A stretch of DNA of 64,000 nt from Ursus arctos (taxonomy: Eukaryota > Chordata > Mammalia > Carnivora > Ursidae): contig NW_026622930.1 in assembly GCF_023065955.2 (NCBI RefSeq), positions 17,957,449 to 18,021,448 of the forward strand. Reading direction: 5' to 3'. The position numbers were made by a program, and so were the translations under genes. Positions 11,743-24,210 of the stretch are shown here, in pieces (position 1 is the first letter of the stretch; each line of letters opens with the position of its first letter). The notes under the pieces were generated by a model. The model was not told the DNA's origin. It worked only from the letters and a program-made list of their open reading frames with translations, and did no database searches.

Positions 11743-11805
11743 CTAACAAGCTTCCAAGAAATGGCTAACGCTACTGCTTTATGAACCAGTCAGGGAGAGT
11801 CAAGG
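11743..11805 (+). mobile_element. MER5A-like hAT DNA transposon, right part
   Basis: 'CTAACAAGCTTCCAAGAAAT' then 'GAACCAGTCAGGGAG' continue the MER5A consensus from the left part. The distal terminal inverted repeat is decayed. Confidence 0.6.
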
Positions 11806-14800
11806 CTCGGGCTAGATGCTCTACAGAGATAAATATAAGAATTGGATTCTTACCTATGAATAACCTACAGCCACATTAGAAATCTCTTTAAAGCATACCT
11901 GGTATGTATAAATCTGAATTTACAAGCAAGATAAATTTGGGGTAACTAATCCTACTACAGAGCAACTCAATTAATGTTTTAGATACGAGCCTTATAAGAA
12001 TGTGATTAACATGAAACCATTCATTAGCAAAGCGTTTCACTTAAGGTGGTATACTTAAGTAAAACAAAGATTCCAGTAGAGACAACCATGTTTAAGAAAT
12101 ATTGGAATAAGAATAATATGAAAATATTAAATAGATATAGGAATGTATCATAAGACAAATAGATTAAAGAAATCGGTAGAAAGTAAGCTCATATGGTTTG
12201 GATGAGTCTCAGGGAAACTAGCTTGAGATTTCCCCTGCTTTATTGGTAGCTTTGTTCCCTGTAAATTTCAAATTACTAATCAGTGTTTCTTATGTTCTCT
12301 TTGAAGCAGATAGTTTTTACCCAGAAGTTAGTATAGGAAAGAACCTTAAAAAGAATTGAGGGGTTTTTGCTTCTGTATCTGTAAATGCAGCTTTATTCCA
12401 CGCTATTTTTTTTTTTTTCTCTTACCTCTGGGACATTCGGAATTCAGGAATACTCCTCATTGAATTTGGGAATTAGAAGTCAAAGGTTCTATGTATTCCA
12501 TTGATAATAATTGCAGTGTGGACGAGGATGGGCAACCGTGTGTAACTCCCTCCACCCAGAGGAGGTCATCTTATTCTTACTTGTTACCTTACGTTCCTAT
12601 TTATTTTCATCCATGTCGTGGCTGTCTATAATTTTCTTTTTCCTCACTCTTTCTATTTCTGCACCTCCTTTGAAAGCTCATTTATGCAAATATGGAAATA
12701 TATTATCACTATTCCTGTTTATAGCTATTGTTTCCAAATGGACATCTCTCAGATTTAGTGACTAAGTGTTTAGATTTCGTATTTCACACATTCTTCTGTA
12801 TCTGCAGCATGAACCTGAATTACAATTTCTGAATGGTGTGTAGCTTTCCCTTCCTAGCTGCAGACAGAACAAATTTGCCTGTTTCCCAAAGGGGTAATCA
12901 GAAGTTATCCTCCTCCTGAGACAAAAGAAAATCAAGCAAGCTTATTTAGTTCTGTTTTAAGTGCCAGCGAGCTGGTTTAGACAAGGGAAGAATGCTGCAA
13001 GGTCCCTATCTAACTCTTCTAACAGATGTGTTCAATCTGAGTGCATTTCAGCACATTGAGATGTAAAAATAGGGACTGAGGTTTTTGTTTTTTTTTTTTT
13101 TAAGTAAAGTGCCTTGTATTCCGTGAATAACCGTTCGAATACAATTGTACATTTCAAGTGTATTGTGTGTTTTTAATAAAGAAAGAACACAAAGATCGCA
13201 TCTTTCAAATGGAAATGATTTTTTCATCTAATCTTATCTGATGTGATGGTAGCAATCTCACAGCAAAAGAATACTTGTCAAAGCCAATAAGGAAAGTTGC
13301 AAGAATTTTTGTATCTTCTCTGGCATCTTTGTAAATATAACAGCTGCCTCAATTATTAAATGAGAGGATACTATGCCATTGGTAATTATAGCTGTGCCTC
13401 AGGTAGAATAATAAAAAATGAACTTATCATAATTGCACAGCAATAAGAAGGTAAGCCTTTTATATTCTGTTGATTCACAGTATTCTCTTGTTATGAGGAT
13501 TATGCCCCTCATATCTAAGTTATAAAGTGAAAAAATTCTATCCCTAATGTTAGAGTCTTATTTTGATTGAAATATTATGCTGTGTGTGCCTAATAGATGG
13601 CATGATATTTATAGTCAATTTCAGTAGCTTGAATGTAAGGAAAGTTTTCCATCCCCCTTGATACTTTTTATATGATATAATTTTGATATAATTTTTATGA
13701 CATTATTTGTTAATTGTAAAAACTGAGTTTCATGTGCTCCTTAAGAAAGAAGAAGAAAGATTTGAACAATTAGGGTGCATTCTAAAACAAAACAAGTCAG
13801 CAATAAGACCGTCATTGTAGTTCTGTTCTGAACTGTGTGCATTGACCCACGCTCTTGCAACCACATGCTTCATGGTATTTCTGTGGTAAAGATTATGTCA
13901 GGAATCGAGAATGGAAAAATCACACATCCAAGTTATAAATATAAATAAACGAAAAACACACTTTTAATTTATTTATTTAGTTTTTTGTTGTTGTAATGAG
14001 AGTCAAGCAAGTGGCCTCTCTGGTTTGCCAGCTTTCCTCTCCCTGGTTTCATTGATAAAATGTCCAAATCCAAGTGTTAATACCTTTTTGCTACTTACTA
14101 GTCATTACTATTTTTCATACCAATGTTCTCAAGTTTATCTGGATTTTTTTTCTAGTCATTGCAGAAACTGGCAGAACTGAGTTGTCCAGGTGAAACTCAG
14201 TATCTTAGACCTTCTACTTCTACCTTTCTCTTTGGTACAATTGGAATTTATAAGAGGATCCGTCTTGTCTCTGATTGCTTTTAATCTCTGCAGGACTCAC
14301 CATTTCACCCGTCCAAAGCATGCAAAGTAGATCTAAGTTCTTTAATCTATAAAGGAAGAAAATGCATATCCTTTCAAATTTAATGAAACGCTTATATGTG
14401 CTTAGCACGATGCAGAATGTAGAAGTGGACAACAGTTAGTACTCAGATTCCCTTTGGAGTACGCTTGTATGAAACCATGCATTTTATTAGTTCACTGGGG
14501 AATTGTTTAAATAACTAGTGCAGTATTCTTTGGGGCCAGATGAGTTTAACAGAAGCTGTTCGAAGGAGGGAGGGTTCTGCAGGCATCTGTGAAACCATTA
14601 GCTTGCGCTTATCAGTTGGGGGTAGTAGACATTCCCAGTAGATTGCAAAGTTTGGTAGTTAAGGTCTCTCGTTTATTAACTCTGTATAGTAGCATCCTGG
14701 TTATCCTTGAATTAATATGAAATGATTATAGAATTTCAACATTTACTTGAAAGTCTCTATCAATATCTACACTGTATGTATATCTAAAGCTATGTCTATA

Positions 14801-15655
14801 TATCCTAAATGTTGTTTACTTCTGACCTTCCTTCTGCGTGACAAAGAGCCCCTAAGAAATAATAAAACATGACTTTTGCAACTATAATTACAGACAAAAC
14901 CTGGTAATCTCAATATCTTTAATCAAAGCAAAGTCTTTGTGACAACTGAATGAGAAAATGTAAAATGCATATAGTTGAAAATAAAAAGGATTCCTTTGAC
15001 GTGTACAATAATAATCTTTGTATTGCCCTGTTCTAAATTCTAAGATATGAAACTTAGAAAATATTTCTTGCTCACATATCAGCATGGCATGGATGTTCTT
15101 GGCTGAGAGGCAAGTTTTAAGTCCCCGATTATTTGCAAGCCCGGGTTCTCTTGACATTGTGGTTCCACGATCCTCTCCTACCTCATTTACTGTGCATCCA
15201 GCCAGTAGAAGCCGAGATCGGAAGAGACAGACTCACCCCCTGTATATTCCTTGAAAAAGTTCTAGAAGCACAGCTACCCCTATCAATAGGAGAAGCTGGA
15301 AAATTAGTCTAACTGTGTCCCAGATGAAGAAAGAATGTATTTTTGGTAATCAGATAACCCCTTTGAAATTAAGCCATTGCAGTAAGCACCATGACATATT
15401 TACTTACCTTTCGAACAAATACATTGCTTCTCTTGATTTGAAATTTGTCTGTTTTTTTTTTATTTTGTCTTTGCTTGTTTTCCAAAATATATACCACTTC
15501 TTCTCCAGGTGTATGTTCCATAGTTCCATTCTATATAAAGTAGAACCTACCCACCTCCCAGCCATTATTTTCCCCTTTACAGAACTTTTTCCTTCTAAGC
15601 ATTTATGCACAGCTGTCATAATATTACATATTTATTTGTGAGCATGTTTTTTTTT
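11806..15655. other. Unique DNA, largely repeat-free
   Basis: About 3.8 kb without a recognised transposon. The part at roughly 13160-13470 combines short A/T-rich homeodomain-like motifs with no repeat similarity, so it could be conserved noncoding DNA; that is inference only. Open frames up to 108 codons (15315-15641) have no recognisable product. Confidence 0.4.
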
Positions 15656-15659
15656 TGTC

Positions 15660-15735
15660 TCTTCCCCCCTTATTGTAAGTTCCATGAGTTTAGAGACTGT
15701 TCATTTTGCTCACTACTTTGTAACCAATACACATA
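15660..15735 (+). mobile_element. L2 3' region, sense scrap
   Basis: 'TATTGTAAGTTCCATGAG' then 'TTTTGCTCACTACTTTGTA' matches the L2 block 'CTGTAAGCTCCATGAGGGC' and 'GTTCACTGCTGTA'. It sits just before an antisense L2. Confidence 0.55.
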
Positions 15736-15769
15736 TAGCCACATACTTATTAGAGGAATACATATCTAC

Positions 15770-16450
15770 ATGGTTTTATTCATTCTTTCAACGATACTTT
15801 CGAGCAATTGCTATCCAGCAAGTATTGCCCTAAACCTTGCAGATAAAAAAGGTAAAAAAAAAAAAAAAAGAAAGAAAGAAAGAAAAAAAAATTGCCAATG
15901 CTTATCCTCCTTTTAGTCTAATGGAGGGAATAGATGAGTACACAGGCAGTTTGGAATGCAGTGTGATAAATGGTATAATGGAGGAAGAACAGAATGCTTT
16001 TAAAATTCATAGGAGGGGCTCCTTACCTATTAAAGGGGGGTCAATGTGGAGTCTCTGGTGGAAGCTAATTCTCAAGAGACCTGAAAGATAAGAAAGAAGG
16101 AGGGTGTTGGAAATGGGGTGTTCCAGACAGAGGAAACAGTATGTACAGAAATATGGAGATGAGATTAAAACTAGTTTACTCAGGGCATAGAAATTCAGCA
16201 TAGTTGGGACATAGAAAGTGAGTGGGGAATATGGAGAGATGAGTCCACGAGATAACTATGAAGTATCCCATAAGCCATTTAAGGAAGTCTGAACCTTATT
16301 TGAAGGCAAAAGGGAACTTTAGAAGGTGTGAATGAGAGAGTGGCTTGATATTGATATAAGCAAGCGCCCAGTGTGTAGAGGGCGTGGAAATGTTTCCAGA
16401 GTGACAGGTCCACTGCAAGTCTGTAAGAGTGAAGGACTTTTGCAGGGATG
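15770..16450 (-). mobile_element. L2 3' part, antisense
   Basis: 'TTTATTCATTCTTTCAACGA' starts the reverse-complement L2 tail, followed by 'TGTTCCAGACAGAGGAAACA' and 'GTATGTACAGAAATATGGAG', which match the 'cattccaggcagagggaac' block further inside. An A-rich microsatellite at 15846-15892 interrupts it. Confidence 0.65.
15846..15892. repeat. A-rich (GAAA)n microsatellite
   Basis: Poly-A of about 16, then GAAA units, then A-rich end. It lies inside antisense L2, so it expanded after that insertion. Lysine-rich frames here are artefacts. Confidence 0.95.
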
Positions 16451-17960
16451 TTCAGTACTCTTCTTAAGAGTTCACCATATGTAGTGAAAAGCCTGCAGCA
16501 TTGCCTATGCGGATGTTTTCCAGATCATGGGAACAAGATGACTTTAGATGAAATTAGAGGCCATTAAGTGTACAGCAAACAGAAAGAAAGATTGTTTCAG
16601 ATCAAATTTAGCTTACCTCTTCAAATTTCTTGCATTAAAAGGTCACAGAACCAAATCTGATGCCTGGATAATTTAAAGGGCTGAGTAGTTTATTTCATTA
16701 ATCACTAATAATGTTTGTATATTTGTTCTAAAATAAGGATACTCATTTATCATAGTCCAATGGAATAAACTAAATTGCTACTGAAACTAAGAAAGAACTC
16801 CCTCCCCTCAGTCCATGATGCCGTTGTTGTTAAAGGGTAGCAAATAATTGAAGCTATGATCTAGGCCATAGAAAATCTACTCATCCCAGCCTCCACTCTC
16901 AACTAAAAATAATATTCTGGTAAAGGTATGTTACTATTTTAAAATTTTATTCCCTAGAAAATGTGTCTTCTTTTCTTGTTCCAGGTGTTGTGCTACAAAA
17001 ATGGGAAATTTTCTAATCTGTGCTATTTGCTTGTCTGCGTGTTTTTTCTGCCTTTCCTCCTTCCCGGAACTTAGTCATTTATTCAAATAACATTGATTGA
17101 GGACCTACTAGATGCCAAACAAAGAACGAAGCAGTGAGGTGTAGTCAAATTAATGGCATTATTCTAACCAGAAAGAAAATTAAAAAAACAAAAACAAATA
17201 AAAAACATTTACATACTCTTTTCTTTCTCCGGAGACGGATAATGCACATGATTTTATTAAGATCTGAGAAGGTTTACAGTGAAGAAATGTGTTTACCTTT
17301 GTTTAACCCAACATCCCCTCTACTTACTAAATCACAGAATTGTTTCTCACACAATACCTGCTTAACACTTGTGGAATGCTAGTATGTAGAAACATAGTTT
17401 GGGGAAAACTAATGGTGGGATAGTACACCAGTTTTAATCTATTCTAAGAGAATTTGTCAGTATGTTGAGAATGGAGATTGGAGCCCTCTCTACATTGTTT
17501 TTCCTACTTGAAAAGGAGAGACCATTTTAAAATTTTAATTCTTAACATTATTCTTGACAATATTCCCAGTTGTGTATGGTTATACTATATTATAATTTGG
17601 AAAAAAAAGTAAAAGTTATTTATTGAGTCCATTTAAAGGAAGGTAGTGTGACTAAAATGATCATTTTCTGTTTTTACAGTAACGATATTGTAATTCCTTG
17701 GAATCATGTAACCATTTACCTCTCAATGTCTGTGAAATGACCTTGTTGTGCCACTCACAGACAGATCAATTCCTGGTAAGTAAGACACAGAACAAATGAT
17801 AACTCCTTAAAGAAACTTCTCTTACTCCCCCAGAAAAAGCTAGTTGCCTCAATGTTTAGTGGTCACGTGGCTCTTCGTTCATAACTTACCAAGACCATTT
17901 ACATTTCAGTATTTTTATTTTTGTTTCTCTGTTACTAGAATGTAGGTCATTTTGGGGGGA
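16451..17960. other. Unique DNA with an L2 tail scrap
   Basis: No gene recognised. 17075-17120 ('TTGATTGAGGACCTACTAGA' then 'TGCCAAAC') is an antisense L2 3' end. Confidence 0.45.
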
Positions 17961-17964
17961 GAAA

Positions 17965-18865
17965 AGTAAATTCAACAACATAAAACAAACAAGCTGATCA
18001 AATAAAAAATGGGCTAATGACTTGAATAGATGTTTCTCTAAAGAAACTGTGCGAATGGCCAATAAGCTTATTATCTAAGATGCTCAACATCACTAATTAT
18101 TAAGAAAACCATGATGAGATACCACTTCACACTAATTAAGATTGCTATTATTTAAAAAATACAGAAATTAACAAGTGCTGGAGAGACTGTGGAGACAGTG
18201 AAATCCTTGTGCGTTGCTGGTGGGAATGTTAAATAGTGAGATAGTAAATGTTACAGAATGGAAAATGGAAAACAAGATGGTGGTCCTTCAAAAAATTTAA
18301 CAGAATTACTGCATGATCTGGCAGTTCCACCCCTGGGTATACACCCCGAAAAAGCTGAAAGCAGGAACTTGAATAGATATTTATATACCTATGTTCATAG
18401 CAGCATTATTCATAACCAAAAGATGGAAGCAACCCAAGTGTCCATCATTGGATGAATAGACAAAATGCGGTATATTCGTATCGTGTGATATTATTTAGCC
18501 TTTAAAGGAAGGAAATTCTGCCATGTTACAACATGGATGAACCATGAAGATGTTATAAGTGAAATAAGCCACAAGAGGACAAAGACTATATAATTCCACC
18601 TACATCTGTTAACTAGGATAGTCAAATTCATAGAGACAGAAAATAGAATGATGGTTGCTAAGAGCTGGGAGGAAGGGAAAATGTGAAGTTACTGTCGAAT
18701 GAGCATGGAGTTTCAGTTTGGGAAGATGAAAAAAGATCTGGACCTGGATGATGGTAAAGGTTGCCCAACAATATGAAGGTACTCAATGGCCCCGAATTAT
18801 ACACTTCAACATGGTTAGGATGATATATTTTATGTTCTGTGTTACTTCACCATAATACAAAAACT
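17965..18865 (+). mobile_element. L1M 3' end: ORF2 C-terminus plus 3' UTR
   Basis: Starts at 'AAAAAATGGGCTAATGACTT', continues through 'GCTCAACATCACTAATTATT', 'GAGATACCACTTCACAC', 'GTTGCTGGTGGGAATG', 'CACCCCTGGGTATACA' and 'AACCCAAGTGTCCATCATTG' (end of ORF2), then 'AAATTCATAGAGACAGAAAA' and 'TGGTTGCTAAGAGCTGGGAG' (3' UTR). Frames are broken, so the copy is dead and 5'-truncated. The short open frame at 18258-18455 is an ORF2 remnant. Confidence 0.9.
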
Positions 18866-19473
18866 GAATGAACGTAAGAGTGAATGAATCCAGGCATGAT
18901 GCTGCCCATTTAGCTTTTAAGAAACACGAAATGGAGCTCAAAAAAGAAGTGAAGAACGACTCTGCTGTAATCTTGTTACCAGGCAGCAGGAAACAGAGTG
19001 CCATAAAATGTATTCTCACAGAAGTTATTAAATGGCAGTAGATAATCTAAAAAGTAATGGAAACCATAAAATAATTTCAATAAATAAAAAGACAGTATTA
19101 TTCAATCATATTTAGATATTCTTCTCTAAGAAGGCTCTGAACCTGAAATGCACTTTCTCTTTTAGAATGTCCTGCATCCAGCTGAGACATTTTGTGAGTC
19201 ATAATCAAAATATTGAGGAAATCCATTATCATTTGGTGAGCGGAAATTTTTGTGTGACCCACTGCTTATTCAGGTACCCTGTCAACTCATCTCTCTTCCT
19301 CCAGTGATAAAGAGTTACATATCAAAAAACTGTCTTTGTTCAATCCCCCCCTTTTTATAAATGCTGGTGTAAATTAATGAATTGGTAAACTGAGCCCAGT
19401 AGACTTTAGTACCTCACTTAAGGTGGCCTGGCCAGGAAATGGCAAACCTTGGGTTTTTAACCTTGTTTTTCAG
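18866..19473. other. Unique DNA
   Basis: No repeat or coding signal recognised between the L1 end and the exon-like block at 19474. Confidence 0.4.
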
Positions 19474-19520
19474 ATTTCCTTATGGAGTTTTTCTTCGACA
19501 TCAGCACACTGAGGCCCAAG
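19474..19520 (+). other. Exon-like 47-base interval next to a SINE
   Basis: Acceptor-like 'AACCTTGTTTTTCAG' ends at 19473 and a good donor AAG|GTAAGC lies at 19518-19526. The interval is open in one frame. No protein is recognised. The donor was copied by the adjacent SINE's target duplication. Confidence 0.18.
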
Positions 19521-19535
19521 GTAAGCCATTCTTTT

Positions 19536-19734
19536 TTTTTTTTTTTAAAGATTTTATTTATTCGACAGAGATCGAGACAGCCAGTGAGAGAGGAAACACA
19601 AGCAGGGGGAGTGGGAGAGGAAGAAGCAGGCTCATAGCGGAGGAGCCTGATGTGGGGCTCGATCCCATAACGCCGGGATCACGCCCTGAGCCGAAGGCAG
19701 ACGCATAACCGCTGTGCCACCCAGGCGCCCCCCC
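19536..19734 (-). mobile_element. CAN-SINE, younger arctoid-type body
   Basis: Reverse copy with T-rich tail then 'AAAGATTTTATTTATTCGAC', and head 'TGCCACCCAGGCGCCCC' at the right. Perfect 18-bp target duplication AAGGTAAGCCATTCTTTT at 19518-19535 and 19735-19752. Frames across it on both strands are SINE artefacts. Confidence 0.96.
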
Positions 19735-19752
19735 AAGGTAAGCCATTCTTTT

Positions 19753-21007
19753 AGCTGTAGAAATGTCCTATTCTGTGATCACACAAATGCTTGACCTGCA
19801 GTTTCTGTGATTCAACATACACATTGGAGGAATTTAAATATATTAACTAATATTAGGAAGGTAGTATGTGTCTCGACTTGCTTTTAAAATATTTAATATT
19901 GTCGGATGACAGGTGCAATTGGAACATCTTTTAGTGTTAAAAGCAAATAAATTTTTGTAAGTTTTCATATTGTGAAACAAAGAATACTGCCAGCACATTT
20001 TCTCTTTGTTTCTATGAAGAGATTTCACAACGGGCCTGTTCCTTTTGCTACAATGAATCATTCAGTTCAGAGTAACTACATATAAAGAAACCAAAAGGCA
20101 TTTAGTAGCGATTTATTAAATCTATTGAAAACATTGTCATTTTTTACAACAAAGTTGAGATCACAACATCTGAAGTACAATAGCAGTCTTCTTCCAGCTG
20201 GAAATGTCAAGGGAGTCGTGAAGGTGGCACTGACGTATCTCAGGAGGTGAGTTTGCTGGTGTCTGCTGCTAGCTCAGCGTGATGATGCTTTTGAGATGTC
20301 CTCCCTGATGGGGCCACCCTCTCTTCAGCATGGTTTCATCTGAGTCTGTCTTTCTGTTCAAGTCACGTTCAGTAATTTCAGTCTGATCAATAGATTGTGT
20401 GCTGTCTTGCCTGCCAGTTTCAAAGAAAGCATGATGCCTCGCTCACCGTAAGCGTTTGTTTCATGGGGTTTTCTTTTTCTTTTTCTTTTTCTTTTTTTAA
20501 GATAAGTGATTTCCTTCCTTTGAGAGCAATATATGGGCTAACTTCTCCCGATCAATGGGTTGTTTTCAGAGAGTAAAAGCAGTGGTATGCTGGTAAATGT
20601 TTAACAACCAGCATTCCAGGACCAAAAAAAGAAAAAAGTCATAATTTGTGGTGTTTGTCGATTTCCTTGATGTAAATAGTCCCATCTTGGCAGATTTTAA
20701 GCAACCACAGTTTTTCAACCAGCTCATAAAACTCCTGAAAATTTAATAATTGACAAGCTAATACGTACCAGCTTCCTCACAAGCTGGCTCCAATATACCA
20801 CTGGCAAAAGTGCTAGAAAAAGTAAGATGGAAAAGTACTCGTTTGTGACGATGGGACTCCAAGTCATGCCCATTTATCGCCTTTAACTCTATTCAACTTT
20901 AGAGGTGAAACACCTTTAACTTTTATTTAGTTCTGTCTCCCCTGTCATTAGATGGAACAATCTCTGGGAAGTGAACCCATTTAGAAATTAGTAAACTTAG
21001 ACTTTCT
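19753..21007. other. Unique DNA
   Basis: No gene or transposon recognised. Contains a (TTTTTC)n stretch at 20470-20498. Confidence 0.45.
20470..20498. repeat. (TTTTTC)n short tandem repeat
   Basis: About four TTTTTC units followed by T7. Confidence 0.9.

Positions 21008-21049
<42 letters not shown>
21008..21049. repeat. (CT)n then poly-T microsatellite
   Basis: About eleven CT units run directly into T19, a pure polypyrimidine stretch. Confidence 0.96.
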
Positions 21050-21050
<1 letters not shown>

Positions 21051-21107
21051 GTTTGTTTTATGAACACTGCCTAGATGCATGCCATACATGTACACAAAAT
21101 AATCACA

Positions 21108-21308
21108 TTTTCTGAGTGCTCGTCATTTGTATGACCTTGTGATGGGAGCTGGGCACATATGCTCTTGTTCTCTTCTCATAACCTTGTAAGGTGGGTGCCT
21201 ACATTCCTGCTCTCCAGGTAGGTGCCAGACTCAGTGGTGTTAAGGAGATGAAGAATCAAACTGAGTTAGACTCTCAAGGCCACACACTTTAACTCCAACA
21301 TTCTACTT
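21108..21308 (-). mobile_element. MIR SINE, antisense
   Basis: 'TCATAACCTTGTAAGGTGGG', 'AATCAAACTGAGTTAGACTC' and 'CACACACTTTAACTCCA' follow the reverse complement of MIR. Old and diverged. Confidence 0.6.
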
Positions 21309-21374
21309 CCTTGTGACAGTTTATGTCATGGGATAGGGGAACTACCATCATGATTTGCAGTGTTTTCAATCCAG

Positions 21375-21515
21375 AGAGTGCCTCAACGTGGTGTTTTGTC
21401 ACAGAAGCTCATTGAGGTGAGGCAGTGAGGATACGATGTCATTTTTGCAGATGAGTAAATTGAGCTGAGAAACTAGACCACAACACATTTAAGAATAGTT
21501 CCCCAGCTTGCAAAA
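21375..21515 (-). mobile_element. MIR SINE, antisense
   Basis: 'GTCATTTTTGCAGATGAGTA' then 'AATTGAGCTGAGAAACTAGA' is the MIR 'ATTTTACAGATGAGGAAACT' region. The following 21545-21625 ('GAGCTGGAAAGAAGCATGGA') may be another old scrap of uncertain family. Confidence 0.55.
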
Positions 21516-21757
21516 AGAAACATGCACAAAATGCCTAATGATCATCACATAGGTCCCAAGAGCTGGAAAGAAGCATGGAAATCATCTGGTCCTGTGCTCT
21601 TATTTCATAGAGAATTTCTTTACAATCTTGCAAAGAGCAACTGAGATTCTATGCTTTGCCTCCATAGAACCTATTTATCTTAACTCTGTATGATTTATCT
21701 TGCTAGCACTCTCATTAAATATAAAATTATAGGGCAAGCATTTCAAAATCTGTTTTG

Positions 21758-21952
21758 AGGGGCACCTGGGTGGCTCAGTCATTAAGCCTCTGCCTTTGGC
21801 TCGGGGTGTGATCCCAGCGTTCTGGGATCAAGCCCCACATCAGGCTCCTCCACTGGGAGCCTGCTTCTTCCTCTCCCACTCCCCCTGCTTGTGTTCCCTC
21901 TCTCGCTGGCTGTTTCTCTCTCTGTCAAATAAATAAATAAAATCTTTAAAAA
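21758..21952 (+). mobile_element. CAN-SINE, younger arctoid-type body
   Basis: Head 'AGGGGCACCTGGGTGGCTCA', body with CTCTCTCGCTGGCTG, tail AAATAAATAAATAAAATCTT then A9. Target duplication AAAATCTGTTTTG at 21745-21757 and 21953-21965. Confidence 0.96.
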
Positions 21953-21965
21953 AAAATCTGTTTTG

Positions 21966-24049
21966 GGAATTGTGTACATAGATGAGAAAATATTGACATG
22001 GCAGAACAGAGTGATAGCGATAATTATTGATCTTTATTGACTAATTTTACATTCAGTCACATTTTGTTTTGCCTACAGATCTTTTATATTTAGCTTTAGC
22101 ATTTGATAACAAAATAAATGTATTTGGGGGTTATCAAATCAAACCTTGTGAACACTTTTCATGTGACAAACTGGAAAAAGAATATGTTTGAAACTTTTAT
22201 CAGTGCTAAAAAATGAAAAATAAATGACAATTTGTACAATAGGTTAATAGAATGAAGAGGAAGAAAATCTTCAAATTATTGATGGGTTTAGAGAATCAAT
22301 ATTTTTGGATGACAATGCCAATAGCCTCATGAGTATCATTAGCTGCTGAAATTTATAATTTCACTGGGTATTTTTTTCAAAAACTACTCAGGCTTGAGGT
22401 TGTCCGGACAGATATGATAGGATATGAAAACTCATTTTTTTGTTCAGTTGCTTTTTAAAGTCAGTTGTTGTTAGTTTGCTTGCTTTCTCCTTTACCTGCA
22501 TTAGGAGTTACCTGTTTATTTTTATAAGGGGGGCAATTTTTCCCAGCTAGAAATGTGAACAGCTCCTCTCCTCTCCTGGGAAGAAACACCAGACCAAGTT
22601 CTTTCTAAAATCTCATTCTTCTTTTTTCTTGTGGAAAGCAAAACAATCATTTGCATTGCTATTGGCTCCATTTGGTTTGGTTTTTGTTATGAGTGAATAG
22701 GCTTTTCCTGATATGCTATTTACATGTACTGTGGCAGGAATCATTATCATCACAATCATAAATAGTTCAATCGAGAGAAAGAAAGGGGTTGTGAGACATA
22801 CATTGAATGAGATTGGGTAAGCAAGAAGAAGAGTAGGAGTTTGAGCTGGCAGAATTATCCGGGTGTGCTAATGCCTGGGCATCTGGGATCTGATCTAAGA
22901 ACCACTGTAAAGAAAAGGGGCACTATTTGAATGTCCAGAATACCTACCACCTCTCTGCCTGGTTTTCTTGAAAATGACACATTCCCTATTTGTGGCATCA
23001 CCATTCAATCTTCCTGTGTGTGGGAACTCCATACCTGTTCCAGCCAGCAGTATGCCAGTGAATCACCCAATTACTCATCTAGCTTCTCTGCAAAACTCTC
23101 CCTGCAGTGTCTTTCAACCCAGGTTAAGTGTGAGACCAGAGGGGAAACCTGGACACCCAGCAATGTGATGTGTGAGTTCCAGTGGCTGGTGGTAGAGATG
23201 AGCACTCCAGAGCGCCCTCATCTGGGGCAGTGTGCAGGCGACACCTCTGTTTCATAGCTAAGCATATTGATTCTCCTCTTGAAACTAATATGAACTATTT
23301 TCGTTCTTCATCCTTGAAAAACAGAACGTATGTTTGGTCGAAAATAAAATGACCCAACTGTCAACATTACAGGTTCTTCCTCCCTTTGATGTATAGGATT
23401 CCAGGAAAACACTGGAGGACTGTAGGGAGCAGAGAGGGCAGAATAAGTCACAGTTCTACTTCAAGAATTGTGTTGCATGATGGGCAGCATGATGCCTTGA
23501 AGAATTTGTAGAAAGCCATGATGCCCTCCTAGAGAAGAAAATGCCTGGGACCCAGCTGGCAAAGGCAAAGAGCTAAGCTCTCCCTGGATGGAAGGTAGAA
23601 GAGTTAGCTTTAGCCTTTAGACACTGACTTAATGGCTGATAGCTGATTCCTAAAACAAACAGATAAAAAATTCTTTGGAAACATCCCTCATATTCTTTGA
23701 AATCAATTTAAATAGAAATTACATCCATTGTGATTTTTAAATTCATTGTACTTTGGAGATGCTGATCTTTCCTGTTGCTAATCACTAACTTCGGCTCCCT
23801 TGGATTTATTTTGTCTTCATTTTTCAAGTAAATTTGCATTTTTCATAATCCTTTAATATAGTTTTTCTAAGACCAATTTTTAGATATCTGAAAGCTGATT
23901 ACCCTCCTATTTGGAGTTTGGAGATTTCAAGTATGGACCTGAAACATGTAACTTACTCAAAGGAGTATGTTATGCGAGTTTATTTACTAATCAAATGTAA
24001 TCATCAATACTATTGATACTGTGTTGTTTGAGGATAACTAAGATGTTAT
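21966..24049. other. Unique DNA, no gene recognised
   Basis: About 2 kb of non-repeat sequence. An open frame of 108 codons at 22931-23257 overlaps a second frame at 22968-23168. The block is richer in GC than its surroundings, but no domain, splice context or known protein is visible, so I do not call it. Confidence 0.4.
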
Positions 24050-24210
24050 TAAAGAAGATAATATATACGCAAGTAAGGAATCATGGAACTTTACATCAAA
24101 AACTAGGGATGTACTGTATGGCGACTAACATAATAAAAAAATATTATTAAAAAATTTTAAAAAGATTTTTAATCTTTTAAAAAAAATTTAAAAAGATTAA
24201 AAAAATATAT
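24050..24210 (+). mobile_element. Carnivoran L1 3' terminus, strongly 5'-truncated
   Basis: 'AAGGAATCATGGAACTTTAC', 'AAAACTAGGGATGTACTGTA' and 'GACTAACATAATAAAAAAAT' are the typical last 3' UTR bases of recent carnivoran L1s, followed by a long A/T-rich tail with AAAAAGATT repeats. Only about 100 bases of element remain. Confidence 0.8.

Noticed and set aside
15605..16091. Lys-rich frames near 15.8 kb
   Set aside because: They run through the A-rich (GAAA)n microsatellite and antisense L2.
19558..19746. Frames across CAN-SINEs (here, and also at 21782-21979, 50111-50320 and 51397-51807)
   Set aside because: The same peptide segments recur in every SINE copy because the SINE consensus is open by chance.
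22931..23257. 108-codon plus-strand frame
   Set aside because: Overlaps another frame, no splice borders or motif; fits chance in a GC-richer patch.
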